Assembly: GCF_033954835.1 (NCBI RefSeq) | Contig: NZ_CP121471.1 | Span: forward strand, 1,854,501-1,918,500 | DNA length: 64,000 nt | Source: Thiorhodovibrio frisius | GTDB lineage: Bacteria > Pseudomonadota > Gammaproteobacteria > Chromatiales > Chromatiaceae | Direction of reading: 5' to 3' | In this document: positions 26,022-35,740 of the stretch, piece by piece | Numbering within the stretch: the stretch's first letter is position 1 | Layout of the letters: each line of letters opens with the position of its first letter | Notes under the pieces: generated by a model | Told to the model about the DNA's origin: nothing | What the model saw: the letters and a program-made list of their open reading frames with translations, nothing else | The model's database searches: none | Translations under genes and position numbers: made by a program

Positions 26022-26128
26022 AGCCCGATCCTTGGCGCCGGAGCCTTAGCTTGAACTGACCGCTTCATCCTTCGGGGTGGTTGGGAATATGTCCGTTAGG
26101 CAAGTTCGCAATTCGCCAAGACTCAAGG

Positions 26129-26156
26129 CCAACAATTCATACCCAACAATTCATAC
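26129..26156 (+). repeat. Tandem duplication, 2 x 14 bp
   Basis: CCAACAATTCATAC occurs twice without interruption, ending 7 nt before tRNA-Gln. It is one of a series of unrelated short tandem repeats in the intergenic spacers of this window. Confidence 0.9.
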
Positions 26157-26163
26157 CAGTTAT

Positions 26164-26238
26164 TGGGGCGTCGCCAAGTGGTAAGGCACTGGGTTTTGAT
26201 CCCAGCATTCCCAGGTTCGAATCCTGGCGCCCCAGCCA
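26164..26238 (+). tRNA. tRNA-Gln (anticodon TTG)
   Basis: A 75-nt cloverleaf: acceptor TGGGGCG pairs with CGCCCCA, the D arm lies in GCCAAGTGGTAAGGC, and the anticodon stem CTGGG/CCCAG encloses TTTTGAT with anticodon TTG. The T arm contains GGTTCGAATCC, and the discriminator G is followed by an encoded CCA. Its place between ispE and prs is the standard gammaproteobacterial one. Confidence 0.97.
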
Positions 26239-26385
26239 TGTTTATTTGCCTGCCGCAAGTGCGACACGCCAGTGTTGGCGACGCGTTTGCGGTATCACCA
26301 GTTTGGTCCCGCCAGTTCGGAACCAGAACCTCAGCCGCCAAGCCAAAGCACCACCGCTGTGTCATTGCGCAATAGAGACGAGGCC

Positions 26386-27339
26386 GTGCCCGCCAGCCAG
26401 ATGATGGTGTTTTCCGGCAATGCCAATCTGGCCTTGTCGAGCGAAATCGCCTCGCATTTGAACATCCCCCTTGGCAAAGCCGTGGTGGGGCAGTTCAGTG
26501 ACGGCGAGGTGATGACCGAAATCCAGGAAAATGTCCGCGGTCGGGATGTTTTTGTCGTGCAGCCGACCTGCGCGCCGACGAACGACAACCTGCTCGAACT
26601 GCTGGTGATGATCGACGCGCTGCGCTGGGCGTCTGCCAAGCGTGTGACGGCAGTCATCCCCTATTATGGCTATGCCCGCCAGGATCGTCGCCCGCGCTCG
26701 GCGCGAGTGCCGATCACCGCGCGTCTGGTCGCCAAGATGATCGGTTCTGCTGGGGCTGATCGGGTGCTGACCGTCGACCTGCACGCGGATCAGATTCAGG
26801 GCTTTTTCGATATTCCGGTCGATAATGTCTACGCCTCGCCCATTTTGCTTGGCGACATCTGGCGGCAGAAGTACCCGAAACTCATCGTGGTTTCACCCGA
26901 TGTTGGCGGTGTGGTGCGCGCGCGCGCGCTGGCCAAGCGCCTCGACGATGCCGATCTGGCCATTATCGACAAACGTCGTCCGCGCCCGAACGAGGCGCGG
27001 GTGATGAACATTATTGGCGACGTGCGCGGGCGCTCCTGTGTGCTGGTCGATGATCTCGTCGATACCGCCGGCACTCTGTGTCAGGCGGCTGCGGCGCTAA
27101 AGGAACAGGGAGCGGCCATGGTGTCTGCCTACTGCACCCATCCGGTGCTCTCTGGGCCGGCCCTGGATAACATTAATGCGTCTATGCTCGATGAGTTGGT
27201 GGTGACTAACACCATCCCACTCACTAGCCAGGCGCGCAGTTGTCACAAGATTCGTCAGTTGAGCATTGGCGAACTCTTGGCCGAGACCATGCGCCGGGTC
27301 TCGAACGAAGAATCCGTCAGTTCGCTTTTTGTTGACTGA
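26386..27339 (+). CDS. prs: Ribose-phosphate pyrophosphokinase
   Basis: Makes PRPP from ribose 5-phosphate and ATP for purine, pyrimidine, NAD, histidine and tryptophan synthesis. About 317 residues match class I PRPP synthetase: [14 protein letters not shown] at the start, [37 protein letters not shown], the [13 protein letters not shown] block and the PRPP-binding [16 protein letters not shown] 26386 is chosen because it gives the usual length and follows GACGAGG; ATG 26401 is an alternative. The open frame before it is the tRNA-prs spacer. A terminator follows at 27396. Confidence 0.96.
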   Translation: MPASQMMVFSGNANLALSSEIASHLNIPLGKAVVGQFSDGEVMTEIQENVRGRDVFVVQPTCAPTNDNLLELLVMIDALRWASAKRVTAVIPYYGYARQDRRPRSARVPITARLVAKMIGSAGADRVLTVDLHADQIQGFFDIPVDNVYASPILLGDIWRQKYPKLIVVSPDVGGVVRARALAKRLDDADLAIIDKRRPRPNEARVMNIIGDVRGRSCVLVDDLVDTAGTLCQAAAALKEQGAAMVSAYCTHPVLSGPALDNINASMLDELVVTNTIPLTSQARSCHKIRQLSIGELLAETMRRVSNEESVSSLFVD

Positions 27340-27395
27340 CTGGTCTGTGCGAATGGGAGTGCGCCATCATGGCCGCGCTTCCTGCCACATTCTGG

Positions 27396-27425
27396 GCCGC
27401 GCCCGCGTTGCGAGCGCGGCTTTTT
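27396..27425 (+). terminator. Rho-independent terminator after prs
   Basis: A perfect 7-bp stem GCCGCGC (27396-27402) / GCGCGGC (27414-27420) is followed directly by TTTTT (27421-27425). It lies 56 nt after the prs stop and 110 nt before rplY, so rplY likely has its own promoter or is reached by read-through. Confidence 0.8.
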
Positions 27426-27535
27426 GGTTCCGTCAGTGGTCTGGTCGCGGACTGCTGATGGTTTGATCCCGGTTCGGTTAAGGTCCGCCCGCAGTGGTGC
27501 GGCGATCATGCCGGTTAAAATAACGGAGTGAATCC

Positions 27536-28150
27536 ATGAGCGAAAAAATACATATTAGCGCGCAAGCGCGCACGGACGTGGGTAAGGGTGCGAGCCGCCG
27601 CCTGCGTCGCACGGGGCAGGTGCCGGGCATCCTCTACGGTGGCGATAGGCTCCCGGAGATGTTCATGCTGCCGCATAGCGAAATCGTTAAATACGCGGCG
27701 CAAGAGTCTTTCTACTCGACTCTGCTCGATTTCGATCTGGCGGGCGCCAAGACGCAGGTGGTGCTGAAAGATTTGCAGCGGCATCCGGCCAAGCCCTTTA
27801 TTTTGCATGTCGATTTTCAACGCGTCAGCAAGGGCGAGAAGCTGCGCATGACAGTTCCGCTTCACTTTGAGAACGAGGATATTTGCGCCGGCATCAAGCT
27901 TGGCGGTCAGGCCTCGCACAATCTGACCGAACTCGATATCCAATGCCTGCCGGCAGATCTGCCCGAGTATATTGCGGTTGACATTCAAAAGATGGAGTTG
28001 GGGCAGACGCTGCATGTCTCTGATCTTGTGCTCCCCAAGGGCGTTGAACTCGACACCAGCGTCGATCAGGACGCCCCCGTGGTGGTTGTGCATGCCCCCC
28101 ATGTGGCGGCTGATGAGACCGTGGAGCCCGAGGAAGACGAAGAGGACTGA
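27536..28150 (+). CDS. rplY: 50S ribosomal protein L25, long form (Ctc family)
   Basis: A 204-residue L25/Ctc protein that binds 5S rRNA. The N-terminal L25 domain (about 1-95) has ARTDVGKGASRRLRRTGQVPGILYG and HVDFQRVSKGEKL; the C-terminal Ctc domain (TL5-like) contains LGGQASHNLTELDIQCLPADLPEYI and DAPVVVVHAP and ends in an acidic EPEEDEED tail. E. coli has only the first domain, but the two-domain form is common in other gammaproteobacteria. ATG 27536 has ACGGAG upstream. pth follows 44 nt later. Confidence 0.95.
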   Translation: MSEKIHISAQARTDVGKGASRRLRRTGQVPGILYGGDRLPEMFMLPHSEIVKYAAQESFYSTLLDFDLAGAKTQVVLKDLQRHPAKPFILHVDFQRVSKGEKLRMTVPLHFENEDICAGIKLGGQASHNLTELDIQCLPADLPEYIAVDIQKMELGQTLHVSDLVLPKGVELDTSVDQDAPVVVVHAPHVAADETVEPEEDEED

Positions 28151-28194
28151 GGCTGGGATCGGCGTCTCAAGGATGAGTGATCGCCAGGCAACCA

Positions 28195-28782
28195 ATGAGC
28201 AGCGACCAAGGTATCAGCCTGATCGTCGGGCTCGGCAATCCCGGGCGCGACTACGAAGGAACGCGGCATAACGCCGGGTTCTGCTTCGTTGAGCGCCTGG
28301 CTGCCGAGCACGGCGGACGCTTTCATCCGGAGGCGAAATTCTTTGGTGAACTCTGCCGCTTGCAAGTCCATGGGCATGATCTGCGGCTTGTTAAACCCAC
28401 CACTTTCATGAACCACAGCGGCCGCAGCATTGCGGCCGTTGCGCGCTATTTCGATATCCCGCCGGCCAATATTCTGGTCGCCTATGATGAGCTTGACCTG
28501 CCGCCCGGGCAGCTCAAGCTCAAGTTCGGCGGCGGCCATGCAGGCCACAACGGTATGCGCGACACCCTCGCCGCGCTTGCCAATCATGACTTCTGGCGCT
28601 TGCGCATTGGCATCGGACACCCTGGTCACAAAGAGCAGGTGGTTGGTTATGTGCTAAGCCACCCGTCGCGCGCCGATTTGGATGCGATCCTCGGTGCGGT
28701 CGATCAGGCCGAAGACTGCCTGCCGGAACTGTTGGCGGGAGAGTTTCAGCGGGCGATGAATCGCCTGCACGCGCGTTCCTAG
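28195..28782 (+). CDS. pth: Peptidyl-tRNA hydrolase
   Basis: Recycles tRNA by cleaving the ester bond of peptidyl-tRNA that drops off stalled ribosomes. The 195 residues carry LIVGLGNPGRDYEGTRHNAGF with the catalytic His25 and the substrate-binding Asn, LVKPTTFMNHSGR, YDELDLPPGQLKLK with the conserved Asp, and GGGHAGHNGMRD. ATG 28195 fits the family start; ATG 28173 is in another frame. Downstream of rplY and upstream of the usual ychF position, but ychF is absent here and a convergent fadL gene follows. Confidence 0.96.
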   Translation: MSSDQGISLIVGLGNPGRDYEGTRHNAGFCFVERLAAEHGGRFHPEAKFFGELCRLQVHGHDLRLVKPTTFMNHSGRSIAAVARYFDIPPANILVAYDELDLPPGQLKLKFGGGHAGHNGMRDTLAALANHDFWRLRIGIGHPGHKEQVVGYVLSHPSRADLDAILGAVDQAEDCLPELLAGEFQRAMNRLHARS

Positions 28783-28812
28783 CAGTAAAGCCCAGCGTAG
28801 GGTAGCTAAAAT

Positions 28813-28842
28813 GCAACAAGCCGCCTTGCGGCGGCTCGTTGC
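28813..28842. terminator. Bidirectional hairpin between pth and fadL
   Basis: GCAACAAGCCGCC (28813-28825) pairs with GGCGGCTCGTTGC (28830-28842) with one mismatch and a TTGC loop. On the minus strand it is followed by ATTTTA, so it best serves as the terminator of fadL. On the + strand the T-run is missing, but the 13-bp stem may still stop pth transcripts. Confidence 0.65.
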
Positions 28843-28866
28843 TCCCTCCCTGAACCTCCGACTCGG

Positions 28867-30342
28867 TTAGAAGAGCCAGGCGAAGTTCACGCCCAGTTCG
28901 TATTGATGCATCTTGATCTCAGGTGCCTGAGTGCCGGTGAACTCGCCCGGTCCCGTGATCGTCTCTTCTGGCGCGTACATGCCCCAGAAGGTCAGCTCGA
29001 GATTGTTCTTCACCATGTAGCTTCCGCCTAGGGTGAAGTGATTCTCGGGCGTCGCGGGAGCCAGCGCGTTGAATGCAACCTGACTGCCGTCGATTGGATT
29101 TTTGCCGTAGCTGTAACCGGCGCGCAGCTTCAGCTTGTCATTCACCGCATATTGAGCGCCGAACTTGAACACGGTCATATCGTCCCAGCCGAAGCCGGCA
29201 CCCTTGGAGCCGCCGAGGCAATAACTTGCATCATAGGTTGCGCCCGGCGCGCTGGGTTGGCCCAAGCCCGCGCCGAGATCGCAGTTCTGCGCAAGGTTAT
29301 TGTTGTTAGCGATGGCAGCTACATCGCTATACCAGATGCGCTGGACATCGAATGCTAAGGCGAGACGATCATTCGGGCGCAAGGCGATGCCAATGGTGCC
29401 GACTGCCGGAATATCGAAATCACCGCCCTCTGCGAACAGGTCCGAATATTTATCGAACTCGCCCATGTACATCTTGGTCCGGTACGAGGCACCGACTGAG
29501 AACATGGGATTCACCTCCCAGAGTGCGCCGACCTGGAAGCCATAGCCCCAAGCTGAATCCTTGCCATTGTCGGTAAGGTTCGTCGGTGAGATGCCGCTCG
29601 TCGCCCCGCTGGCGATCATGCTCTGGGTGAAAGTTTGGGTGAAACCCTGGAAGGCGCCAACCCCCTTAATTTCAATGGTCTGGTAACCGAGCAAGAAGCT
29701 TGCGCCTAGGCTCAGTCCGTCTGCAACCTCCCGTGAATAGGCGAGAGACATTCCGAGCTGTTCGAGGTTGACGCCAGCGTTACCGCCGCCCTCGACCGTC
29801 GTGCCGGGCACCTGCATCCCTGCCCCCGGGGTGCCCGGCTGATAGGAAGGCGGATTCGCCAAGGGATTGTTCCCGCCGTAGGTGCCAAGACCCATTAAGG
29901 TGTCGCGACTCCGGTAGTCGGTGTTCATGCCGCCGTTACCAAAGAGCGCGATACCCACCGCGCTGCGCTCGTCGATCGGCAGCGTATAGCCAAAGCCAGG
30001 GACGAGAAAGTTGTTGTTCTCGCTGGTGACGGTGCCGGTGCCGTTCAATCCGCCGCCGATCGGGGCGTAAGCTCCGGTTGCCGGGTTCGGTGCAACGCCA
30101 TCGTATTCGCGAAGCGGACGAAACCAGGAAAGTCCGACATCGGCGCGCCGACCGACCTGATTGGCCGCAGCCGGGTTGCCGACGATTGCCAAGCTATCTT
30201 GTGGCATGGCCGCTTCGCCTGCGCCCGCCATGCCCTTTGCTGTTGGCGAATACGCGTGCGACATGTAACCATTGGTGGCATGTGCGACCGGCATCAGGGC
30301 GGTGCAAGCCAATGCCAATGCGCTAAGTTGAAATGTTTTCAT
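28867..30342 (-). CDS. FadL/OmpP1-family outer membrane transporter
   Basis: An outer membrane beta-barrel for uptake of hydrophobic compounds such as long-chain fatty acids or aromatics. The 491 residues start with a signal peptide (MKTFQLSALALACTALMPVAHA, cleavage probably before TNGY). ATNGY...GAGEAAMPQDSLAIVGNPA is the N-terminal hatch motif of the family, and the sequence ends in Phe (NFAWLF), as outer membrane proteins do. Long Gly/Asn/Pro-rich loops appear around 150-200. The start has a strong AGGAGGAG site. A perfect inverted repeat lies 66 nt upstream. The substrate cannot be told from the sequence. Confidence 0.93.
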   Translation of the reverse strand: MKTFQLSALALACTALMPVAHATNGYMSHAYSPTAKGMAGAGEAAMPQDSLAIVGNPAAANQVGRRADVGLSWFRPLREYDGVAPNPATGAYAPIGGGLNGTGTVTSENNNFLVPGFGYTLPIDERSAVGIALFGNGGMNTDYRSRDTLMGLGTYGGNNPLANPPSYQPGTPGAGMQVPGTTVEGGGNAGVNLEQLGMSLAYSREVADGLSLGASFLLGYQTIEIKGVGAFQGFTQTFTQSMIASGATSGISPTNLTDNGKDSAWGYGFQVGALWEVNPMFSVGASYRTKMYMGEFDKYSDLFAEGGDFDIPAVGTIGIALRPNDRLALAFDVQRIWYSDVAAIANNNNLAQNCDLGAGLGQPSAPGATYDASYCLGGSKGAGFGWDDMTVFKFGAQYAVNDKLKLRAGYSYGKNPIDGSQVAFNALAPATPENHFTLGGSYMVKNNLELTFWGMYAPEETITGPGEFTGTQAPEIKMHQYELGVNFAWLF

Positions 30343-30407
30343 GCTTGTCGTACTCCTCCTCGTTTACTGATGTTTTTTTACCACGACTATGCTGGCTGGA
30401 GTAGCAA

Positions 30408-30425
30408 TGTTGCAGCCTTGCAACA
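30408..30425. promoter_or_regulatory. Inverted repeat upstream of fadL, candidate operator
   Basis: TGTTGCA (30408-30414), GCCT, TGCAACA (30419-30425) form a perfect 7-bp inverted repeat 66-83 nt before the fadL start, in a local A+T-rich stretch. Its size suits a dimeric helix-turn-helix regulator; the protein is unknown. Confidence 0.45.
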
Positions 30426-30519
30426 TAGTTGTAGCATAATGTCACGACTTTGTGTGAAATTTTAACGTACTTGGTTGCGTTTTGTCATATTCTGCCACTC
30501 AATTGGGCAAAAGCACCCG

Positions 30520-30544
30520 CCGGCGCCCCAAGTTGGGGCGCCGG
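30520..30544 (-). terminator. Strong hairpin after ugd
   Basis: A nearly perfect palindrome: CCGGCGCCCCAA (30520-30531), one base, TTGGGGCGCCGG (30533-30544). On the minus strand it lies 114 nt past the ugd stop and is followed, after CGGGTGC, by TTTT. It is the likely end of the ugd transcript, though the T-run is short and offset. Confidence 0.55.
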
Positions 30545-30658
30545 TCGGTCACAGCGCAAGGCATGCGAGTTGGGTCTGGTCGGTCTGTTTGGGCGGAAGC
30601 AGGCGGGCGTTGTAAAAAGCGCCAGCCTGCCGCGAGGCACGGGTAGCGGCGGGTGGGA

Positions 30659-31996
30659 TCAGGCGACGCAGGCGGGTTGGCGTCCGATCGAGATATAGGT
30701 GAGGCCCGTGCTGTTCACCTGCGAGGGATTGAACAGATTGCGCCCGTCGAAGATCACCGGCGAGCGCAGCTGCGCTTTGACCGCGGTCAGGTCTGGGCTG
30801 CGGAACTCGTTCCACTCAGTGACGATGACCACGGCATCGGCGCCCGTGACGGCCGCCATGCGGTTCTCGACCAGTTCCAAATCCGTGCGCTCTCCATACA
30901 GTCGCTTGGCCTCCTCGGCCGCGACCGGGTCAAAGGCCCGCACCCGCGCACCGGCGGCCCAGAGCTGTTCCATCAGGCGACGGCTGGAGGCTTCCCGCAT
31001 GTCGTCGGTGTTGGGTTTGAAGGCGAGGCCCCAGAGCGCGAAGGTCTTGCCATCAAGGTTGCCATTGAAATACTCCGCGATCTTGCTGAAGAGCAGATCC
31101 TTCTGGCGATCATTCACCGCTTCGACGGCCTGCAGCAGTTCGGCTTGATAACCTTTGGAGCGGGCCGTGCGCTCGAGTGCGCGTACGTCTTTGGGGAAAC
31201 AAGAGCCACCATAGCCGCAGCCTGGGTAAATGAATTGGTAGCCGATGCGCGGGTCCGAGCCGATGCCGATGCGCACTCGCTCGATGTCGGCGCCGACGGC
31301 CTCAGCGACATTGGCAAGCTCGTTCATAAAGCTGATTTTGGTTGCGAGCATGGCATTGGCGGCGTATTTGGTCAGCTCGGCCGAGCGCACGTCCATCAGC
31401 ACCAAGCGGTCGCGGTTGCGGTTGAAGGGCGCGTAAAGCGCCCGCAGCAGTTCGCCAGTGCGCGGATTGTCGGTGCCGACAATAATGCGGTCGGGTCGCA
31501 TGAAGTCCTCGATGGCCGCGCCTTCCTTGAGGAATTCGGGGTTGGAAACGACGTCGAATTCGATCGTCTCGCCGCGCGCGCTCAGGCGCTCGCGGATGCG
31601 CGCGGCGACCTGGTCGGCGGTGCCGACCGGCACGGTGGATTTATCGACCACAATGCGATACTCGGTCAGATTCCGACCGATGATGTCGGCAACTGCAAGG
31701 ACATGCGAGAGATCGGCCGAGCCGTCTTCGTCCGGTGGTGTGCCGACGGCGATGAACTGAAACAATCCATGGGCGATGCCGGCGGCCGCGTCTGTAGTGA
31801 AGGAAAGTCGACCAGCCTCCCGGTTGCGGGCAATCAGGGCCTCAAGACCGGGCTCGAAGATGGGCACGCCCCCGCTGTTGAGCAGATCGATTTTGCGCTG
31901 ATCGATATCGACGCAGAGCACGTCATTGCCGACTTCCGCCAGGCAAGCGCCGGTGACGAGCCCGACATAGCCGCTTCCGAAGATGGTGATTTCCAT
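30659..31996 (-). CDS. ugd: UDP-glucose 6-dehydrogenase
   Basis: Oxidises UDP-glucose twice with NAD+ to UDP-glucuronate, a precursor of acidic polysaccharides and lipopolysaccharide sugars. The 445 residues start with the Rossmann [20 protein letters not shown], followed by [30 protein letters not shown], the active-site helix [20 protein letters not shown] and catalytic Cys266 in [15 protein letters not shown] 31996 matches the family start; an upstream frame extension of 9 residues is unlikely. It is a single gene flanked by convergent-facing spacers; no capsule cluster is visible. Confidence 0.95.
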   Translation of the reverse strand: MEITIFGSGYVGLVTGACLAEVGNDVLCVDIDQRKIDLLNSGGVPIFEPGLEALIARNREAGRLSFTTDAAAGIAHGLFQFIAVGTPPDEDGSADLSHVLAVADIIGRNLTEYRIVVDKSTVPVGTADQVAARIRERLSARGETIEFDVVSNPEFLKEGAAIEDFMRPDRIIVGTDNPRTGELLRALYAPFNRNRDRLVLMDVRSAELTKYAANAMLATKISFMNELANVAEAVGADIERVRIGIGSDPRIGYQFIYPGCGYGGSCFPKDVRALERTARSKGYQAELLQAVEAVNDRQKDLLFSKIAEYFNGNLDGKTFALWGLAFKPNTDDMREASSRRLMEQLWAAGARVRAFDPVAAEEAKRLYGERTDLELVENRMAAVTGADAVVIVTEWNEFRSPDLTAVKAQLRSPVIFDGRNLFNPSQVNSTGLTYISIGRQPACVA

Positions 31997-32306
31997 TGTG
32001 CAGTGAGCCTCGCTTGCAGGCATGCCGGCAGAGTGCGCAGGCGAAGGGCGCGATCAATTGCCGACAGCGAAGGAATGAAGTCGGGATGCTTGTTCTTGAA
32101 GACGGATTGAGACTGGGTGAAGCACGCTCAGTCTGCCAGCTGGCTCGACTCCACCTTCAAGTTGGCGGCATTTTATACCCAATCGCCGTGAAATCTCCGT
32201 CCAAAACCGAAAACGCATATTGAACAGGGATGTACCCGCTGCGCAAGCGTTTCGGGGGTTGCTGGAGTGGCGGATTTCACCGGTCTGGATGTGTTGATTC
32301 CAGGGC
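31997..32306. other. Divergent spacer between ugd and the tRNA-tuf operon
   Basis: About 310 bases without a gene. On the minus strand TATAAA (32172-32177) in an A+T-rich patch may be the -10 of ugd, leaving a leader of about 170 nt; no matching -35 is evident. Nothing else was recognised. Confidence 0.4.
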
Positions 32307-32335
32307 TTGCCCTTGGGATTTGTATCGTCTATACT
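32307..32335 (+). promoter_or_regulatory. Sigma-70 promoter of the tRNA-Tyr/Gly/Thr-tuf operon
   Basis: TTGCCC (32307-32312), a 17-nt spacer and TATACT (32330-32335) form a good vegetative promoter. The predicted transcription start near 32342 lies 8 nt before tRNA-Tyr, as expected for a stable-RNA operon. Confidence 0.75.
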
Positions 32336-32349
32336 GGCCAGCTTGATTC

Positions 32350-32434
32350 GGAGGGGTTCCCGAGCGGTCAAAGGGACCAGACTGTAAATCTGGCGGCTCA
32401 GCCTTCGGAGGTTCGAATCCTCCCCCCTCCACCA
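32350..32434 (+). tRNA. tRNA-Tyr (anticodon GTA)
   Basis: An 85-nt class II tRNA: acceptor GGAGGGG/CCCCTCC, anticodon stem CCAGA/TCTGG around CTGTAAA with anticodon GTA, an extended variable arm (GCGGCTCAGCCTTC) and the T-arm GGTTCGAATCC. Discriminator A and encoded CCA follow. First gene of a tRNA-tuf operon laid out like E. coli tyrU-glyT-thrT-tufB. Confidence 0.97.
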
Positions 32435-32481
32435 GATCGGACCGCAGCAGGGGGCAGGCGAGACTAAACCAGCTTCAATGG

Positions 32482-32514
32482 CCCCAGATCAAGTCGTCCC
32501 CCAGATCAAGCCGT
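32482..32514 (+). repeat. Tandem duplication, 2 copies with 17-bp period
   Basis: CCCCAGATCAAGTCGT (32482-32497) recurs as CCCCAGATCAAGCCGT (32499-32514), 15 of 16 identical, in the tRNA-Tyr to tRNA-Gly spacer. Confidence 0.85.
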
Positions 32515-32527
32515 TCTGGGGAGGGCT

Positions 32528-32590
32528 AAGCTGTTACCTAGGTTTAAGCTCTAGCTAGGTCAAACTCTAACTAGGTCAAGCTCCAAACGC
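32528..32590 (+). repeat. Degenerate tandem repeat, about 16-bp unit, 3 copies plus a partial one
   Basis: AAGCTCTAGCTAGGTC (32546-32561) is followed by AAACTCTAACTAGGTC (32562-32577) and a partial AAGCTCCAA; a more diverged copy AAGCTGTTACCTAGGTTT precedes them (32528-32545). All lie in the tRNA-Tyr to tRNA-Gly spacer. Confidence 0.8.
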
Positions 32591-32627
32591 AATCGTGCGA
32601 GCCGGGCAGCGTCGGTCATGAGGTCTC

Positions 32628-32702
32628 GCGGGTGTAGTTCAACGGCTAGAACCTCAGCCTTCCAAGCTGATGATGTGGGTTCGATTCCCATCACCCGCTC
32701 CA
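32628..32702 (+). tRNA. tRNA-Gly (anticodon TCC)
   Basis: A 75-nt cloverleaf: acceptor GCGGGTG/CACCCGC, anticodon stem TCAGC/GCTGA with loop CTTCCAA and anticodon TCC, T-arm GGTTCGATTCC, discriminator T and encoded CCA. Second tRNA of the tuf operon. Confidence 0.97.
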
Positions 32703-32787
32703 AAACAGGATTTTGGCTTATCAACTCGGTGTTGTTGGCTTGTCGGAGTTGGTTAACTTTCTACAATTGGCCAGGCAAACATTTTGG

Positions 32788-32833
32788 TCGGTCTAATTCG
32801 GCTGTCCTAATCGGTCTAGTTCGGCTGTCCTAA
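32788..32833 (+). repeat. Tandem duplication, 2 x 23 bp
   Basis: The 23-bp unit at 32788-32810 (starting TCGGTCTAATTCGG, ending CTGTCCTAA) is repeated at 32811-32833 with a single A to G change. It lies in the tRNA-Gly to tRNA-Thr spacer. Confidence 0.9.
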
Positions 32834-32855
32834 GTAGCTCGCCCCAAGCGGGTCA

Positions 32856-32900
32856 GCTCTTGTATTTCAGGCGCATATAGTTCAGGCCCATGTAGCTCAG
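32856..32900 (+). repeat. Tandem array of 15-nt units made from the tRNA-Thr 5' end
   Basis: Three adjacent 15-nt units: GCTCTTGTATTTCAG (32856-32870), GCGCATATAGTTCAG (32871-32885) and GCCCATGTAGCTCAG (32886-32900). The last is the true start of tRNA-Thr; the middle copy matches it at 12 of 15 positions and the first at 11 of 15. Confidence 0.75.
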
Positions 32901-32961
32901 TTGGTAGAGCACACCCTTGGTAAGGGTGAGGTCACCGGTTCAACTCCGGTCATGGGCTCCA
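32886..32961 (+). tRNA. tRNA-Thr (anticodon GGT)
   Basis: A 76-nt cloverleaf: acceptor GCCCATG/CATGGGC, D arm GCTCAGTTGGTAGAGC, anticodon stem CACCC/GGGTG with loop TTGGTAA and anticodon GGT, T-arm GGTTCAACTCC, discriminator T and encoded CCA. It lies upstream of tuf, as thrT does in E. coli. Confidence 0.97.
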
Positions 32962-33182
32962 TTATACCGCTGCGTATCGCGACGGGTTTGGCAACGGCCT
33001 TACCCTGGTGCAACAGCTTGGAGCGAATCATGTTCGCTCAGTTTTGGGTGATCGGGTCGGCTGACCGAGTCCTTATGTCGGGTTGGCGGGCGATGTGGCG
33101 GGAATAAACCGGTTTAGTGGTCAGGTCGGCGCTTTGCAGAACGCCGGCGATGTGAAAATTTTGTGCTTGCGGGGGTTCAGTT

Positions 33183-34373
<1,191 letters not shown>

Positions 34374-34425
34374 AGATGTTTTGTTAATCGATCAGCTGTG
34401 GCGTCTCCTTTGTAGGTCGCCTAGT

Positions 34426-34450
34426 CTGCAGTTGCTATCGCAACTTGCAG
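34426..34450 (+). terminator. Hairpin after tuf copy 1, weak terminator or processing site
   Basis: CTGCA-GTTGC (34426-34435), loop TATC, GCAAC, a bulged T, TGCAG (to 34450). Only a TTT follows a few bases later, so it may be an attenuator or an RNA-processing signal ahead of tRNA-Trp rather than a full terminator. Confidence 0.4.
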
Positions 34451-34503
34451 TGCCTTTCGCTCAGCATCAGTGCTGCGCGGTAAGGGTGAACTGATCACAA
34501 TTT

Positions 34504-34579
<76 letters not shown>

Positions 34580-34610
34580 AACAACCGCGCCGACCGGGCG
34601 CTTCGCTGAC

Positions 34611-34988
34611 ATGAATGCACGAGCCGAGACAGGCGCGTCCAAACTGGATACGCTAAAGCTCGCAGTTGCTGTTGCCATTCTAGTGGCCAGCATCTGGGGC
34701 TTTTATTTTTTCGCGAACTACTCCCTGTTGTTGCGCGTCATTGTCCTGCTTGCTATTGCGGCGGGATCGATGGCTATCGTGCTGACGTCGGGACCGGGTC
34801 GCAAATTGTGGCGTTTTGCCTCGGATTCGCGCATGGAATTGCGGCGGGTCGTTTGGCCCAGTCGCCAGGAAACCATGCAGACCACCTTGGTGGTGATGGT
34901 GATGGTTCTGGTCCTTGGCATCCTTCTTTGGCTGTTTGACACCCTGCTGATGTCGATTTTGCGTCTGCTGACCGGGCACGGGGGCTGA
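34611..34988 (+). CDS. secE: Preprotein translocase subunit SecE
   Basis: Essential inner-membrane subunit of the SecYEG channel. The 125 residues contain three hydrophobic segments (about 16-38, 41-60 and 92-117), the three-helix form typical of gammaproteobacteria, and the conserved cytoplasmic [18 protein letters not shown] amphipathic region before the last helix. The secE-nusG order is standard, and nusG starts 4 nt after the stop. The partner secY lies at 62351 in this window. Confidence 0.95.
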   Translation: MNARAETGASKLDTLKLAVAVAILVASIWGFYFFANYSLLLRVIVLLAIAAGSMAIVLTSGPGRKLWRFASDSRMELRRVVWPSRQETMQTTLVVMVMVLVLGILLWLFDTLLMSILRLLTGHGG

Positions 34989-34992
34989 CGCC

Positions 34993-35526
34993 ATGGCCAT
35001 GCGCTGGTACGTGATTCACGCCTTTTCTGGCTTCGAGGCTCAGGTTCGACGTTCGTTGCTTGATCGCATCAAACGCGACGGTAAGGAAGAGTTTTTTGGC
35101 GATATTCTGGTGCCGACCGAAGAGGTGGTGGAAATCCGTGGTGGGCAACAGCGCAAGAGCGAGCGCAAATTTTTCCCCGGCTATGTCCTGATCCACATGG
35201 AAATGACTGACGAGACCTGGCATCTCGTTAAGGACATTCCAAGGGTCATGGGCTTTATTGGTGGACAGGGTGATCGCCCGGCACCGATTCCTGATGCGCA
35301 AGCCGAGGCCATCTTGCAGCGGGTGCAGGAAGGTGTCGAGAAACCCAGGCCCAAGGTGCTCTATGAGCCCGGAGAAGTGGTGCGGGTCACCGACGGGCCT
35401 TTTACCGATTTCAACGGTGTGGTCGAGGAAGTGGATTACGACAAGAGTCGGGTGAAGGTGTCGGTACTGATTTTTGGCCGTTCAACACCGGTGGATCTGG
35501 AGTTTGGTCAGATTGAGAAGGGATGA
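34993..35526 (+). CDS. nusG: Transcription termination/antitermination factor NusG
   Basis: NusG binds RNA polymerase, speeds elongation and links it to Rho or to the leading ribosome. The 177 residues have the NGN domain ([40 protein letters not shown]) and a C-terminal KOW domain ([28 protein letters not shown]). It is coupled to secE and followed by a 214-nt spacer before rplK that carries a triple 8-bp repeat. Confidence 0.97.
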   Translation: MAMRWYVIHAFSGFEAQVRRSLLDRIKRDGKEEFFGDILVPTEEVVEIRGGQQRKSERKFFPGYVLIHMEMTDETWHLVKDIPRVMGFIGGQGDRPAPIPDAQAEAILQRVQEGVEKPRPKVLYEPGEVVRVTDGPFTDFNGVVEEVDYDKSRVKVSVLIFGRSTPVDLEFGQIEKG

Positions 35527-35551
35527 GCCGAGTGGCTTTAGGAGCCATTGG

Positions 35552-35575
35552 CTAGCGGCCTAGCGGCCTAGCGGC
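35552..35575 (+). repeat. Perfect tandem repeat, 3 x 8 bp
   Basis: CTAGCGGC occurs three times in a row in the nusG-rplK spacer, about 165 nt before the rplK start. No hairpin or operator role is evident. Confidence 0.9.
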
Positions 35576-35740
35576 AGGGCGCGAGCGTGATGGCCGATGC
35601 CATCAAGCACTGGCCTTGCAGCCAGACTGGTCCGCCAGATCAGGCTAACTCGCAACAGAAGCGCTTGCCAAAGCAAGTCCAGCGCATATCGGGGAGCCGC
35701 CCTAGCGGTTGGCGTTTGCACCCATCAGGAGTAATCATCA

